The position numbers and the translations under genes were made by a program. This document shows positions 1 through 6,384 of a stretch of 8,815 bases of DNA, one piece after another; the first letter of the stretch is position 1, and the number at the start of each line of letters is the position of its first letter. The DNA comes from Devosia sp. (GTDB taxonomy: Bacteria > Pseudomonadota > Alphaproteobacteria > Rhizobiales > Devosiaceae), in the NCBI GenBank assembly GCA_016793415.1, contig JAEUMC010000611.1, positions 1-8,815 on the forward strand, written 5' to 3'. Under the pieces are notes generated by a model. The model had not been told where the DNA came from, did no database searches, and saw only the letters and a list, made by a program, of their open reading frames with translations.

Positions 1-2
1 CG

Positions 3-813
3 GCCTGCACCTCGATCAGCCCGCAGGCGCTCAACAACCTCGGCAGCAAGGTCGACAAGGCAAAGGTCGATTTCCCGTTGCTGCATCAGCAGGCCCGTCG
101 CGCCGACGATGCGCGCGGCACCGAGGCGGAGATCCGCACCAGGTGGCCGAACACCACCACGGTCGGGGACATTCCGGCGGTCGGCGTGCGCTACTTCATC
201 GAGCAGGATCACCAGCGCAAGACCCAGTATCTGTCGATGCCCGGCTCGCTGAACCTCATCGACTGGCTCGAAGATTTCGACATTTTCCTCAAGCCCGAGG
301 CGCGGCATGGCATCCCGCTGCATCGTGGCTTCGAGGACGCGGCTCTGGCGGTCCGCGCCGCGGTCGGGCCAGAGCTCGACAAGGGCTATCGAACCTATCT
401 GAGCGGGCACTCGATGGGCGGCGGCATCGCGGCGGTGCTGGCCTTGTATCTGCGCGATGACGGCTACAACCTCATCCGCGTCACGACGTTCGGGCAGCCG
501 CGGGTCACCAATGCAGTCGGCGCCAAACAGCTCGCCAGCCTGCCGATCACCCGCGTTGTCAATGCCGACGATTTCGTCTCGATGGGTGCCGACCTTCCCG
601 TTCGAGCAATTCGGCGAGGAGGTGATCCTCCATCCGGGCAAGGACTTTGTCTACCTGACCAACCAGGATGCCAATGCCATCTCGATCGGCGAACTGTGGC
701 GCGAGAGCCATGGCTTGAGCCCCGCCAACCATGACTCGGGGCTGTACGTGACGCGGCTGGCAGAAAAGCTGAAGGGGGCGAAGGCGGTGCCGTATCTGGC
801 ACGGCTGACGTAA
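3..813 (+). pseudogene. Class-3 lipase (alpha/beta hydrolase), 5'-truncated and frameshifted; probable lipoprotein
   Basis: The reading frame is open from the window edge. It encodes a lipase_3-type alpha/beta hydrolase that would hydrolyse acyl esters, probably at the cell envelope. The nucleophile elbow GHSMGG has its Ser at 411-413. The strand after it (TTFGQPRV) and the NADDFV segment, whose likely catalytic Asp is at 570-572, follow the family order. The frame is then lost at the G run 584-586. Removing one G gives a continuous family-like read, SMVPTFPFEQFG, then HPGKDFVYL and NHDSGLYV, with the likely catalytic His at 730-732 and a TAA at 811-813. Without correction the first frame stops at 732-734 and the His is lost. 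The first visible residues are Ala-Cys-Thr-Ser, which could be the end of a lipobox, so the true start lies upstream; the TTG at 78 is unlikely to be the start. It may be a genuine pseudogene or a sequencing error. The family call is firm; the substrate is unknown. Confidence 0.82.
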
Positions 814-845
814 GCGCTCCGAGCGGGCACCGGCCGTGCCACAGC

Positions 846-895
846 GTCCCCTCGCCCCTTTGGGGGGAGGAGGGACGGTGCGGCACCGCCGGTGC
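846..895. repeat. GC-rich palindromic repeat between convergent genes, candidate bidirectional terminator
   Basis: The 83-base gap between the lipase stop and the reductase stop holds an imperfect hairpin. Its arms, 846-858 and 864-876, pair over 13 positions with two mismatches and one G-T. It is followed by overlapping short palindromes: CGGTGC (876-881) pairs with GCACCG (883-888), and GCACC (883-887) with GGTGC (891-895). The 12-mer GGGACGGTGCGG (872-883) recurs exactly at 7519-7530 beside another palindrome, which ties this site to the repeat family inside the operon. Its position between two converging genes suggests transcription termination in both directions. There is no strong T tract, so an intrinsic terminator is only inferred. 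Confidence 0.5.
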
Positions 896-896
896 G

Positions 897-1928
897 CTAA
901 GGCGTCGGTGCGTCGGCGCGCAGCAGGCCCTCATGCTTCAGCTCCGCCCACAGGTCGGCAGGAACCTCCACCCGCATGCTCTCGACGTTGCGGCGCGGGT
1001 GATCGGGGTGGAACGCGCCGGGAATCACCGCGGCGACGATCGGATGATGCAGGGTAAACTGCAGGGCGGCGGCCGCCAGAGAAACGCCGTGGCGTTCGCA
1101 CACCGCCTGCATGCGACCAACTCTGGCGAGCTGCTCGTCATTGGCGATGGCATAGTTGTAGCGCGCGCCCGGCGCCGGACCGGTGGCGAGAATGCCCGAG
1201 GCGAACACCCCGCCGACGATCACTCCGACGCCGCGCGCCTGGCAGAGCGGGAACTCCGCATCGAGGACCGGCTGTTCGGCCAGGGTGTAGGGCAGCGCCA
1301 CGAGGAAGAAATCGAGCTCGAAGCGCTCGAGAAAACGCGGGATAGTGCCCATGCGGTTGACCCCGGCACCGATCGCCTTGATCAGCCCCGCCGCCTTCAG
1401 CTCCGCGAGGGCGCGCATGCCGCCGCCGGCATCGAGTTGGTCGAGATGGTGCGCCACCAGCTCCTCGCTGCCGAGGTTGGCGAGGTCGAGATCGTGAATG
1501 ACCAGCAGGTCGACGCGATTGCGCCTGAGCCGTTGCAGGCTCTGCTCGTAGCTCTGCATCACCCCGGCATAGCTGTAGTCGTGCCGGTGCTGGAATTGCA
1601 GCCCGTTGGGCCAGCTCCGCTCGCTCGCCTCGAAGGCCGCCAGGTCTTCGGGCGCGAACAGCACCCGGCCGACCTTGGTCGAAACGATCGCCTCGCCCCG
1701 CGGACGGAGATAGAGCCCGCGCCCGATGCGATGCTCGCTCAGGCCGCGGCCATACCAGGGCGAGGTATCGTAGAAGCGCACCCCGGCATCCCACGCCGCA
1801 TCCATGGTGGCATCGGCCTGAGCCTCGGGAACGACGTTGAAGATGTTGCCGAGCGATGCACCGCCCAGCCCGAGCCGGGGCAGCTCGAGGCTGGTCCGGC
1901 CGAGCGGCCTGAGCGCAAACGGGTCCAT
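897..1928 (-). CDS. Aldo/keto reductase, aldose (L-fucose / D-threo-aldose type) 1-dehydrogenase family
   Basis: This 343-residue NAD(P)-dependent aldo/keto reductase most likely oxidises the anomeric carbon of a sugar to its lactone in the cytoplasm. The opening PLGRTSLELPRLGLGGASLGN and the catalytic tetrad are clear: Asp54 and Tyr59 in FYDTSPWYG, Lys85 in STKVGR, and His145 in VIHDLD. The length and the N-terminal signature resemble the subgroup containing L-fucose/D-threo-aldose dehydrogenase and pyridoxal 4-dehydrogenase, an identification made from memory of the family. The ATG lies one base after the TGA of the upstream lyase gene and has no clear ribosome binding site, which suggests translational coupling. 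It is the last gene of the minus-strand run. With the mutarotase and the dehydratase it fits as the first oxidative step of a non-phosphorylative sugar pathway. The family is certain, the dehydrogenase role likely, and the substrate inferred. Confidence 0.87.
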   Translation of the reverse strand: MDPFALRPLGRTSLELPRLGLGGASLGNIFNVVPEAQADATMDAAWDAGVRFYDTSPWYGRGLSEHRIGRGLYLRPRGEAIVSTKVGRVLFAPEDLAAFEASERSWPNGLQFQHRHDYSYAGVMQSYEQSLQRLRRNRVDLLVIHDLDLANLGSEELVAHHLDQLDAGGGMRALAELKAAGLIKAIGAGVNRMGTIPRFLERFELDFFLVALPYTLAEQPVLDAEFPLCQARGVGVIVGGVFASGILATGPAPGARYNYAIANDEQLARVGRMQAVCERHGVSLAAAALQFTLHHPIVAAVIPGAFHPDHPRRNVESMRVEVPADLWAELKHEGLLRADAPTP

Positions 1929-1929
1929 C

Positions 1930-2835
1930 TCAGGCGCCGAAGGCGACCGCGGTGGGGACGATGGTTGCCAGCAGTTCGTCGATCTCGCGCTGAGTGATCG
2001 GATCCACCGCCGTCGTCGGGCTGCGAACGAACGCGGTGCGGATGATGCCGCGCCGCACCAGCAGCTGCTTGTGGATGGCGTAGAAGATATCGCCGCCCTG
2101 GTTGCCCAGCCGGTTCATCGCCATGATGGTGGCATCGAAGCGCTGCCGCGCCGCCGCCTCGTCGCCGCGCTGGAAGGCGTCCCAGACCGCAACGAAGTCG
2201 GCCGGCTGGCTGCAGAACGGCATGGTGCCGTGTGCGCCGCGCCGCAGTTCCTCGATGAAATAGCTGCCGCCGGCGCCACCGAAAATGGTCAGCCGATCAC
2301 CCACCGCGTCGGCCATGGCCTGCACCTTGCCGGTCACCGGCTGGGTTTCGACCTTGATGTATCTGACGTTTTTGCAGGTATCGGCGATGCGCAGCGCCAG
2401 CCCGGGGGAGATCGGGCCCTGCGGCACATCCTGCAGGATGATCGGAATGCCGACGGCCGCATCGATGGCGCGGTAATAGTCGAAAATCTCCTCCGAACTC
2501 ACCGGCATGAAGGAAGGCGGGATCACCATCAGCGCATCGGCGCCCGCGGCTTCGGCCGCCTTCGAATAGAACACTGCGAGGTCCGTGCCGGCGGCGCCGG
2601 AATTGATGATCACCGGCACCCTGCGGTTCACCGCCTTGACGGTCGCGGCAGTGATCTGTGCCCGCTCGGCTTCGTTGAACTTGAACACTTCACTGCCCAG
2701 CGCGACGCCGAGGCCGTGTACGCCGGCCGCGATGTTGAACTCGATCAGGCGCGCGAGACTCTCTTCGTCGATGCGGCCGTCGTGGTGAAACGGCGTGACG
2801 AGGATGGGCACGACGCCCCTGATGGCGGAAGTCAT
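1930..2835 (-). CDS. Dihydrodipicolinate synthase / N-acetylneuraminate lyase family protein (sugar-acid aldolase or dehydratase)
   Basis: This 301-residue class-I lyase has the DapA/NAL barrel, starting GVVPILVTPFHHDGRID. The Schiff-base lysine is Lys161 in YIKVET, and GGAGGSYFIEEL with GAHGTMP follows as in the family. Several residues differ from true DapA. The YNVP tyrosine is Gln135 in ILQDVPQG, the GTTGE pair of threonines reads ALGSE, and the second relay tyrosine is replaced in the PPSFMPVSS segment. It is therefore unlikely to make lysine precursors and more likely acts on a 2-keto-3-deoxy sugar acid, either cleaving it to pyruvate plus an aldehyde or dehydrating it. The start chosen is the ATG at 2835, with AGAGAG eight bases upstream; the TTG at 2841 sits too close to that site. 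It lies 15 bases after the mutarotase gene and one base before the reductase gene. Calling it a dapA gene would be an over-call. Confidence 0.85.
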   Translation of the reverse strand: MTSAIRGVVPILVTPFHHDGRIDEESLARLIEFNIAAGVHGLGVALGSEVFKFNEAERAQITAATVKAVNRRVPVIINSGAAGTDLAVFYSKAAEAAGADALMVIPPSFMPVSSEEIFDYYRAIDAAVGIPIILQDVPQGPISPGLALRIADTCKNVRYIKVETQPVTGKVQAMADAVGDRLTIFGGAGGSYFIEELRRGAHGTMPFCSQPADFVAVWDAFQRGDEAAARQRFDATIMAMNRLGNQGGDIFYAIHKQLLVRRGIIRTAFVRSPTTAVDPITQREIDELLATIVPTAVAFGA

Positions 2836-2850
2836 GGGCAATGGCTCTCT

Positions 2851-3162
2851 CTAGCGATTTTCGAAGTTGAACATTTCCTCGACCGGGCGCTGCACCGGCG
2901 AGAAATCGGAATTGGTTTCCATGTAGGGCGCCATCATCTCCCACCAGCGCCAGGTCAGCTCGCTGACCGGGGTAGCGGGATCGGGCGCGGTGTCGCGTTC
3001 CATGTAGGCGAAGAGATCAAGCCCGTTGCGGTAGATCGAGAAGGTGCGGACGCCGTCACGCTGCATCGCGGCGAGCATTTCGGGCCAGATCTCATCGTGC
3101 TTGAGCTTGTAGATCGCCTCGTTGCCGGGCTTCAGCTTCATCATCCAGGCGATGCGGACCAC
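2851..3162 (-). CDS. rhaM: L-rhamnose mutarotase family protein
   Basis: This 103-residue protein, close to the 104 of E. coli RhaM, is expected to speed interconversion of the alpha and beta anomers of a sugar in the cytoplasm. It aligns without gaps at the N-terminus to RhaM: Tyr18 and His22 in AIYKLKHDEIWPE match the active-site Tyr and His, and the Trp-Trp pair in WRWWEMM and the late SPVQRPVEEMF segment also match. The start chosen is the GTG at 3160-3162, seven bases after GAGGAG, which itself overlaps the IclR stop. Longer upstream starts in this frame would run through the IclR gene and give Arg-rich nonsense. It is 11 bases after IclR and 15 before the lyase, so it is co-transcribed with them. 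Members of this family also occur with sugars other than rhamnose, so the substrate is open. Confidence 0.86.
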   Translation of the reverse strand: MVRIAWMMKLKPGNEAIYKLKHDEIWPEMLAAMQRDGVRTFSIYRNGLDLFAYMERDTAPDPATPVSELTWRWWEMMAPYMETNSDFSPVQRPVEEMFNFENR

Positions 3163-3169
3163 GGGTCGT

Positions 3170-3175
3170 CTCCTC
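3170..3175 (-). promoter_or_regulatory. Ribosome binding site for the mutarotase GTG start
   Basis: GAGGAG on the minus strand lies seven bases before the GTG at 3162 and shares bases with the IclR TGA at 3174-3176. It decides the start of the mutarotase and implies that a ribosome finishing IclR can re-initiate there. Confidence 0.7.
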
Positions 3176-3962
3176 AGCCGGCGAGGCGGGGGGCGGCTAC
3201 AGCCGCAGTCGGTGGCCATTCGCCGGCATAGCCGAGCCGGCGGCTCACATGCTCGCAGGCGTCCCACAGCAAGGCGACGACCGGCATGACGTTGTCGGCT
3301 CCGGGCTTTTTCACCGATGGGCCGGTGACGCTCATGGCGCCGACGGAGTGGCCGGAGCGATCGAGCAGCGGCACGGCGACGCAATAGACGCCCATCACCA
3401 CCTCCTGGTCGTCGATCGAGTAGAAGCGGTCGCGGATGCGGCTGATTTCCTCGCGCAGCCGGTCGGCATCGACGATGGTGTGGCTGGTGAGCGCCGGCAG
3501 CGGGTGGGTGTAGACCTCCTCGCGCCGAGCCTCGGGCATATAGGAGAGCATGGCCTTGCCGGCGCCGCCGCAGTTGAGCGGGCCACGCGAGCCGATCCGC
3601 ATGTCGAGCTGCATGCCCTCGTTGCCGCGCACCTTGTCGATGCAGACGCCGAACAGCCCGCTCAAGGCGTTGATGTTCACCGTCTCATTGGTCGCCTCGG
3701 CGATCTGCTCGGCGAAGGGCCGGCAAAGTCGCGGCAGGTCGATGCGCTCGAGTTGCAACCCGGTGATCTCGAGCAGCCGGAAACTCAGCTCCCACTCGCC
3801 GGTAGGAGTGCGATCGACCACTCCTTCCTCGGCGAGATCGAGCAGCATCCGGTGCACCGAACCAAGCGGCAGCTGCAACTGCTGCGCCACGGCGCGGACC
3901 CCCAATGGCCCCTTGCGGGCGAGGAGATCCATAGCCTGGACTGACCGGGTAATGCTCGACAT
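3174..3962 (-). CDS. IclR family transcriptional regulator
   Basis: This 262-residue protein has an N-terminal winged helix-turn-helix at about residues 4-60, with ITRSVQAMDLLARKGPLGVR leading into the helix pair and LPLGSVHRMLLDLAEEGVV as the recognition region. The IclR effector-binding domain fills about 75-245, with GPLNCGGAGKAMLSY, DDQEVVMGVYCVAVPLLD and GAMSVTGPS as its landmarks. It probably senses the sugar or a sugar acid and controls the surrounding genes. It is encoded in the same direction as the catabolic genes, after a 185-base gap from the dehydratase gene and 11 bases before the mutarotase, rather than at the head of the operon or divergently. A GGAG 11 bases before the ATG is a weakish ribosome site. 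No operator palindrome could be assigned. Family call firm; effector unknown. Confidence 0.92.
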   Translation of the reverse strand: MSSITRSVQAMDLLARKGPLGVRAVAQQLQLPLGSVHRMLLDLAEEGVVDRTPTGEWELSFRLLEITGLQLERIDLPRLCRPFAEQIAEATNETVNINALSGLFGVCIDKVRGNEGMQLDMRIGSRGPLNCGGAGKAMLSYMPEARREEVYTHPLPALTSHTIVDADRLREEISRIRDRFYSIDDQEVVMGVYCVAVPLLDRSGHSVGAMSVTGPSVKKPGADNVMPVVALLWDACEHVSRRLGYAGEWPPTAAVAAPRLAG

Positions 3963-3993
3963 CTAGGCTTTTGCTCCGGCGGCTGCAGTCGGG

Positions 3994-4108
3994 ACACCCT
4001 CCCCCTTGCGGGGAGGGATGGGGTGGGGGGCGGCAAGCCCGGTACCCAACCACACCATCACCGGCTCCGCACACCCCACCCCAGCCCTCCCCGTCAAGGG
4101 GAGGGTGT
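3994..4108. repeat. Pair of inverted 35-base GC-rich palindromic repeats
   Basis: The gap between the dehydratase and IclR genes carries two copies of one unit facing each other. Copy one (3994-4028) has the hairpin CCCTCCCC (3997-4004), a five-base loop and GGGGAGGG (4010-4017), then TGGGGTGGGG. Copy two (4074-4108) is its reverse complement, with the hairpin at 4085-4105. The copies differ only in the loop and one joint base. Each forms its own 8-bp stem, and the two can also pair with each other to make one long stem around 4029-4073. The same unit with inserts appears at 7429-7623. It is probably a dispersed intergenic repeat. Here it may act in mRNA processing or partial termination between the two gene blocks. 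No convincing promoter for IclR was found in the rest of the 3963-4147 gap. Confidence 0.75.
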
Positions 4109-4147
4109 GGGCCGGTGCAAATGGAGACAGACGGGCAAACATGAGTC

Positions 4148-5341
4148 TTACCAATGGGTCTTCTTGGTCGTGGCGTTCGGTTCGATCAGGTTGTCGTCGA
4201 TATAGTCCCACTCGATTTCGTAGCCCATGCCGGGGCCCTTGGGCATATGCACAAAGCCCTCGGAATCGATCTTGTCGACAGTGTTCTTGAGGTAGGGGTG
4301 CGGCGCATCGTAGTCGACGCCCGGCGCCAGGAGGCCCTTCTCGTAATATTCCGAGGTGTCCTCGGAGGTGGCGCCGATCACCTGCAGGTTGCCCCAGCCG
4401 GCCATGTGCATCTCGCAGCGGAGCCCATAGGCCTCGGCGACGATGGCCGTCTTGCGGGCGCCGGTAATGCCGCCGCGCACCACGTCGATGCGGCTCATGT
4501 CGCCGGCGCCGCGCAGGATCCACTCGGCCCGGGAGAACACGCCGCCGGCGATGATCTCGGGCGAGAGGATCGGGATCGACAGTTCGCGGGAAAGCCGCAC
4601 GTAGCTCTCGGTGCGGTATTCCGGCATCGGGTGCTCGTACCAGTAGAAGTTGAGCTTTTCGAGCTCGCGGCCGACCTGGATCGCTTCTTCCATGGTCATG
4701 TAGGTGCCCCACGGATCGAACATCAGCACGTAGTCCGGCCCCACCGCCTCGCGCACCAGGTGGCAGGTCTCGATATCGGCCTTGATGTTGGACGGGCGGC
4801 CGGGGGTCGGCTGGCCGGTCTCGGGGTTCCAGAAATAGTGCGGGTGGATCTTGTAGGCGATGTAGCCTTCTTTTTTGCAGGCCAGCGCATGCTCGGCATA
4901 GACATGCGGCTTGCCGATATTGGGATAGGTCGAGGCATAGGCCTTAACCTTCTCACGCCCGGCGCCGCCCATCAGCTTGTAGACCGGCAGGTTGGCATAG
5001 CGGCCGGCGAGGTCCCAGAGCGCGTTGTCGATCACCGAGGCGACGTTCTCCTGGACGTTGGCGACCCACATCCACTTCCAGATCATCTCACGATCCATCG
5101 GATCCTGCCCGACCAGCAGGTCCTTGATGCGCCACAGGATCTGCTGCTGGTCGACAACGTTGAGGCCCTCATTGTCGCCGTGCGAGCCGCCGCCGAAATA
5201 GTGCCCCACCACGCCCTCGTCAGTATGGATGGTCAGCACCGTCTGCATCATCTGGGTGTTGGGCATGGGCAGCGCATGGCCGACATCCCAGCGGTCGGCA
5301 TAGGTGCGGAACGTCTTGATGGTGATGTCGGAGATCTTCAC
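4148..5341 (-). CDS. Enolase superfamily (mandelate racemase/muconate lactonizing type) sugar-acid dehydratase
   Basis: This 397-residue protein has the N-terminal capping domain (about 1-120) and the Mg-binding barrel of the mandelate racemase subgroup. The metal ligands are Asp209 (LMFDPWG), Glu236 (WYEHPMPE) and Glu262 (LSPEII), and the acid-base dyad is Asp286 (RIDVVRGG) with His312 (CEMHMAGW). The second-strand motif is Lys164-Ile-His166, where mandelate racemase has Lys-x-Lys. The likely reaction is dehydration of an aldonic acid to a 2-keto-3-deoxy acid, feeding the downstream lyase. The start chosen is the GTG at 5339-5341, nine bases after AAGGA (5351-5355); upstream sequence in the frame is the out-of-frame shadow of the permease gene. 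It lies 35 bases after the second permease, so uptake and dehydration look co-transcribed. Rhamnonate or fuconate dehydratase are candidates, but I cannot assign the substrate. Confidence 0.86.
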   Translation of the reverse strand: MKISDITIKTFRTYADRWDVGHALPMPNTQMMQTVLTIHTDEGVVGHYFGGGSHGDNEGLNVVDQQQILWRIKDLLVGQDPMDREMIWKWMWVANVQENVASVIDNALWDLAGRYANLPVYKLMGGAGREKVKAYASTYPNIGKPHVYAEHALACKKEGYIAYKIHPHYFWNPETGQPTPGRPSNIKADIETCHLVREAVGPDYVLMFDPWGTYMTMEEAIQVGRELEKLNFYWYEHPMPEYRTESYVRLSRELSIPILSPEIIAGGVFSRAEWILRGAGDMSRIDVVRGGITGARKTAIVAEAYGLRCEMHMAGWGNLQVIGATSEDTSEYYEKGLLAPGVDYDAPHPYLKNTVDKIDSEGFVHMPKGPGMGYEIEWDYIDDNLIEPNATTKKTHW

Positions 5342-5376
5342 GGCGAACTGTCCTTGGGTCGGGTGATAACTGGTTA

Positions 5377-6384
5377 TTATTCGTAGGCGTCGCCGCCGCG
5401 CAGGCGGTCGAGCAAGACTGCGGCGAGCAGCAGCAGGCCGACAATAATGTTTACGTAGTAGGGGCTGATCGCCTTGAGATCGAGGATGTTGCTGACGCCG
5501 GCCACTGCCAGCAGGCCAAGCGCCCCGCCGATCGGGTTGCCGACGCCGCCACGCAGGATCGAGTAGCCGCCGATCATCAGCGCGGCATAGACCTGGAACT
5601 CGAGGCCGACACCGGTGGCGCGCGCTGCACTGCCGAGCTGGGCGGCATAGATGATGCCGCCGAGCCCGGCACCGAAGGACGAGAGCAGCAACGCCGCGAC
5701 CCGCACTTTGCGGACCGAGATGCCGGCGCGGGCCGCCGCCTTGTCGTCGCCGCCCACCGCCTGCACGTGCCGGCCGATACGGGTCTTGGTGACGATCACC
5801 GCGGCGATGGCGGTCAAGCCGATGGCGAGAAGGAAGAACAGCGGCAGCCCGAACACCGTGGTGCTGACCAGGTTGAACATGTCGATGTTGAAGGCAAAGA
5901 TGGCGCCCTGCGAGCCGAGCAGCACCCAGGCGATGCCGCGCAACGCCACCAGCATGCCGAGCGTCGCGGCGATCGGTTCGGCGCCGAACCCGACAATGGC
6001 GATGGCATTGATGCCGCCGAAGCAGAGGCAGGCGACGAGCGTTACCGCGGCAGCGCTGGCGGGATCCCAGCCGAGCGAAACCAACAGCGCGAACACCGCC
6101 GAGGAAAAGCCGACCATCGAGCCGATGGAGAGGTCGACCACGCCCGAGAGCAGCGCCATGCCGGAGAAGGCGCCGACGATCAGCGGCACGATCAGGAAGG
6201 TGCCCATGATCGAGATATTGCCGAACGACAGGAATTTCGGCCCGACCCAGAACCATCCCACCGCTACCACGGCGATGAAGGTGAAGGTGATCGAGGCGAC
6301 CGAACCGGTCAGCAGCTCGCGCCATGGGTTGTGCGGAGCGGGCGGCAGAGTGGACGCGGCAGTGTCAGTCATGGCGTTACTCAT
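5377..6384 (-). CDS. Ribose-type ABC transporter permease (second of two)
   Basis: This 335-residue inner-membrane permease is of the RbsC/branched-chain permease family. A short soluble N-terminus is followed by many hydrophobic segments, from about residue 30 to 325. Family marks are VVDLSIGSMVG (82-92), the cytoplasmic coupling loop TRIGRHVQAVGGDDKAAARAGI (201-222) that meets the ATPase, and GGVGNPIGGALGL (279-291). The ATG at 6384 is preceded by GGAAGGG at a six-base spacing and overlaps the TGA of the first permease in an ATGA, so the two are translationally coupled and probably form a heterodimeric channel. A second in-frame ATG at 6372 is possible but less well placed. The transporter imports a sugar, probably the substrate of the downstream enzymes. 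Confidence 0.92.
   Translation of the reverse strand: MSNAMTDTAASTLPPAPHNPWRELLTGSVASITFTFIAVVAVGWFWVGPKFLSFGNISIMGTFLIVPLIVGAFSGMALLSGVVDLSIGSMVGFSSAVFALLVSLGWDPASAAAVTLVACLCFGGINAIAIVGFGAEPIAATLGMLVALRGIAWVLLGSQGAIFAFNIDMFNLVSTTVFGLPLFFLLAIGLTAIAAVIVTKTRIGRHVQAVGGDDKAAARAGISVRKVRVAALLLSSFGAGLGGIIYAAQLGSAARATGVGLEFQVYAALMIGGYSILRGGVGNPIGGALGLLAVAGVSNILDLKAISPYYVNIIVGLLLLAAVLLDRLRGGDAYE

Noticed and set aside
933..1997. Long plus-strand open frame opposite the aldo/keto reductase gene
   Set aside because: It is antisense to a clearly recognisable enzyme, rich in Arg, His, Glu and Ala, and has no family features. High GC content makes such shadows common.
1930..2835. Housekeeping dapA for lysine synthesis
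   Set aside because: The relay tyrosines and threonines are absent and the gene sits in a sugar catabolic cluster.
1837..3231. Long plus-strand open frame of 464 codons
   Set aside because: It runs antisense across the lyase and mutarotase genes and has no recognisable domain; its composition is typical of a shadow frame.
3163..3384. Longer N-terminus for the mutarotase
   Set aside because: It would overlap the IclR gene out of frame and does not resemble RhaM, which begins at the GTG chosen.
3994..4108. CRISPR array or riboswitch
   Set aside because: There are only two inverted copies with no regular spacers, and no known aptamer features were recognised; a dispersed palindromic repeat explains it better.
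3985..4117. Short peptides ending in PSPQGGG-like or PPRKGEG-like sequence as real small proteins
   Set aside because: They are translations of the GGGGAGGG/CCCTCCCC repeat in various frames and strands, without ribosome sites.
4154..5386. Plus-strand open frame of 410 codons opposite the dehydratase gene
   Set aside because: It is the antisense mirror of the dehydratase coding frame with no protein family signal.
5342..6325. Possible N-terminal extension of the dehydratase or a permease-dehydratase fusion
   Set aside because: The frame happens to stay open upstream of 5341, but the encoded residues are Arg-rich and overlap the permease in another frame. The GTG at 5341 has a good ribosome site and fits the enolase N-terminus.
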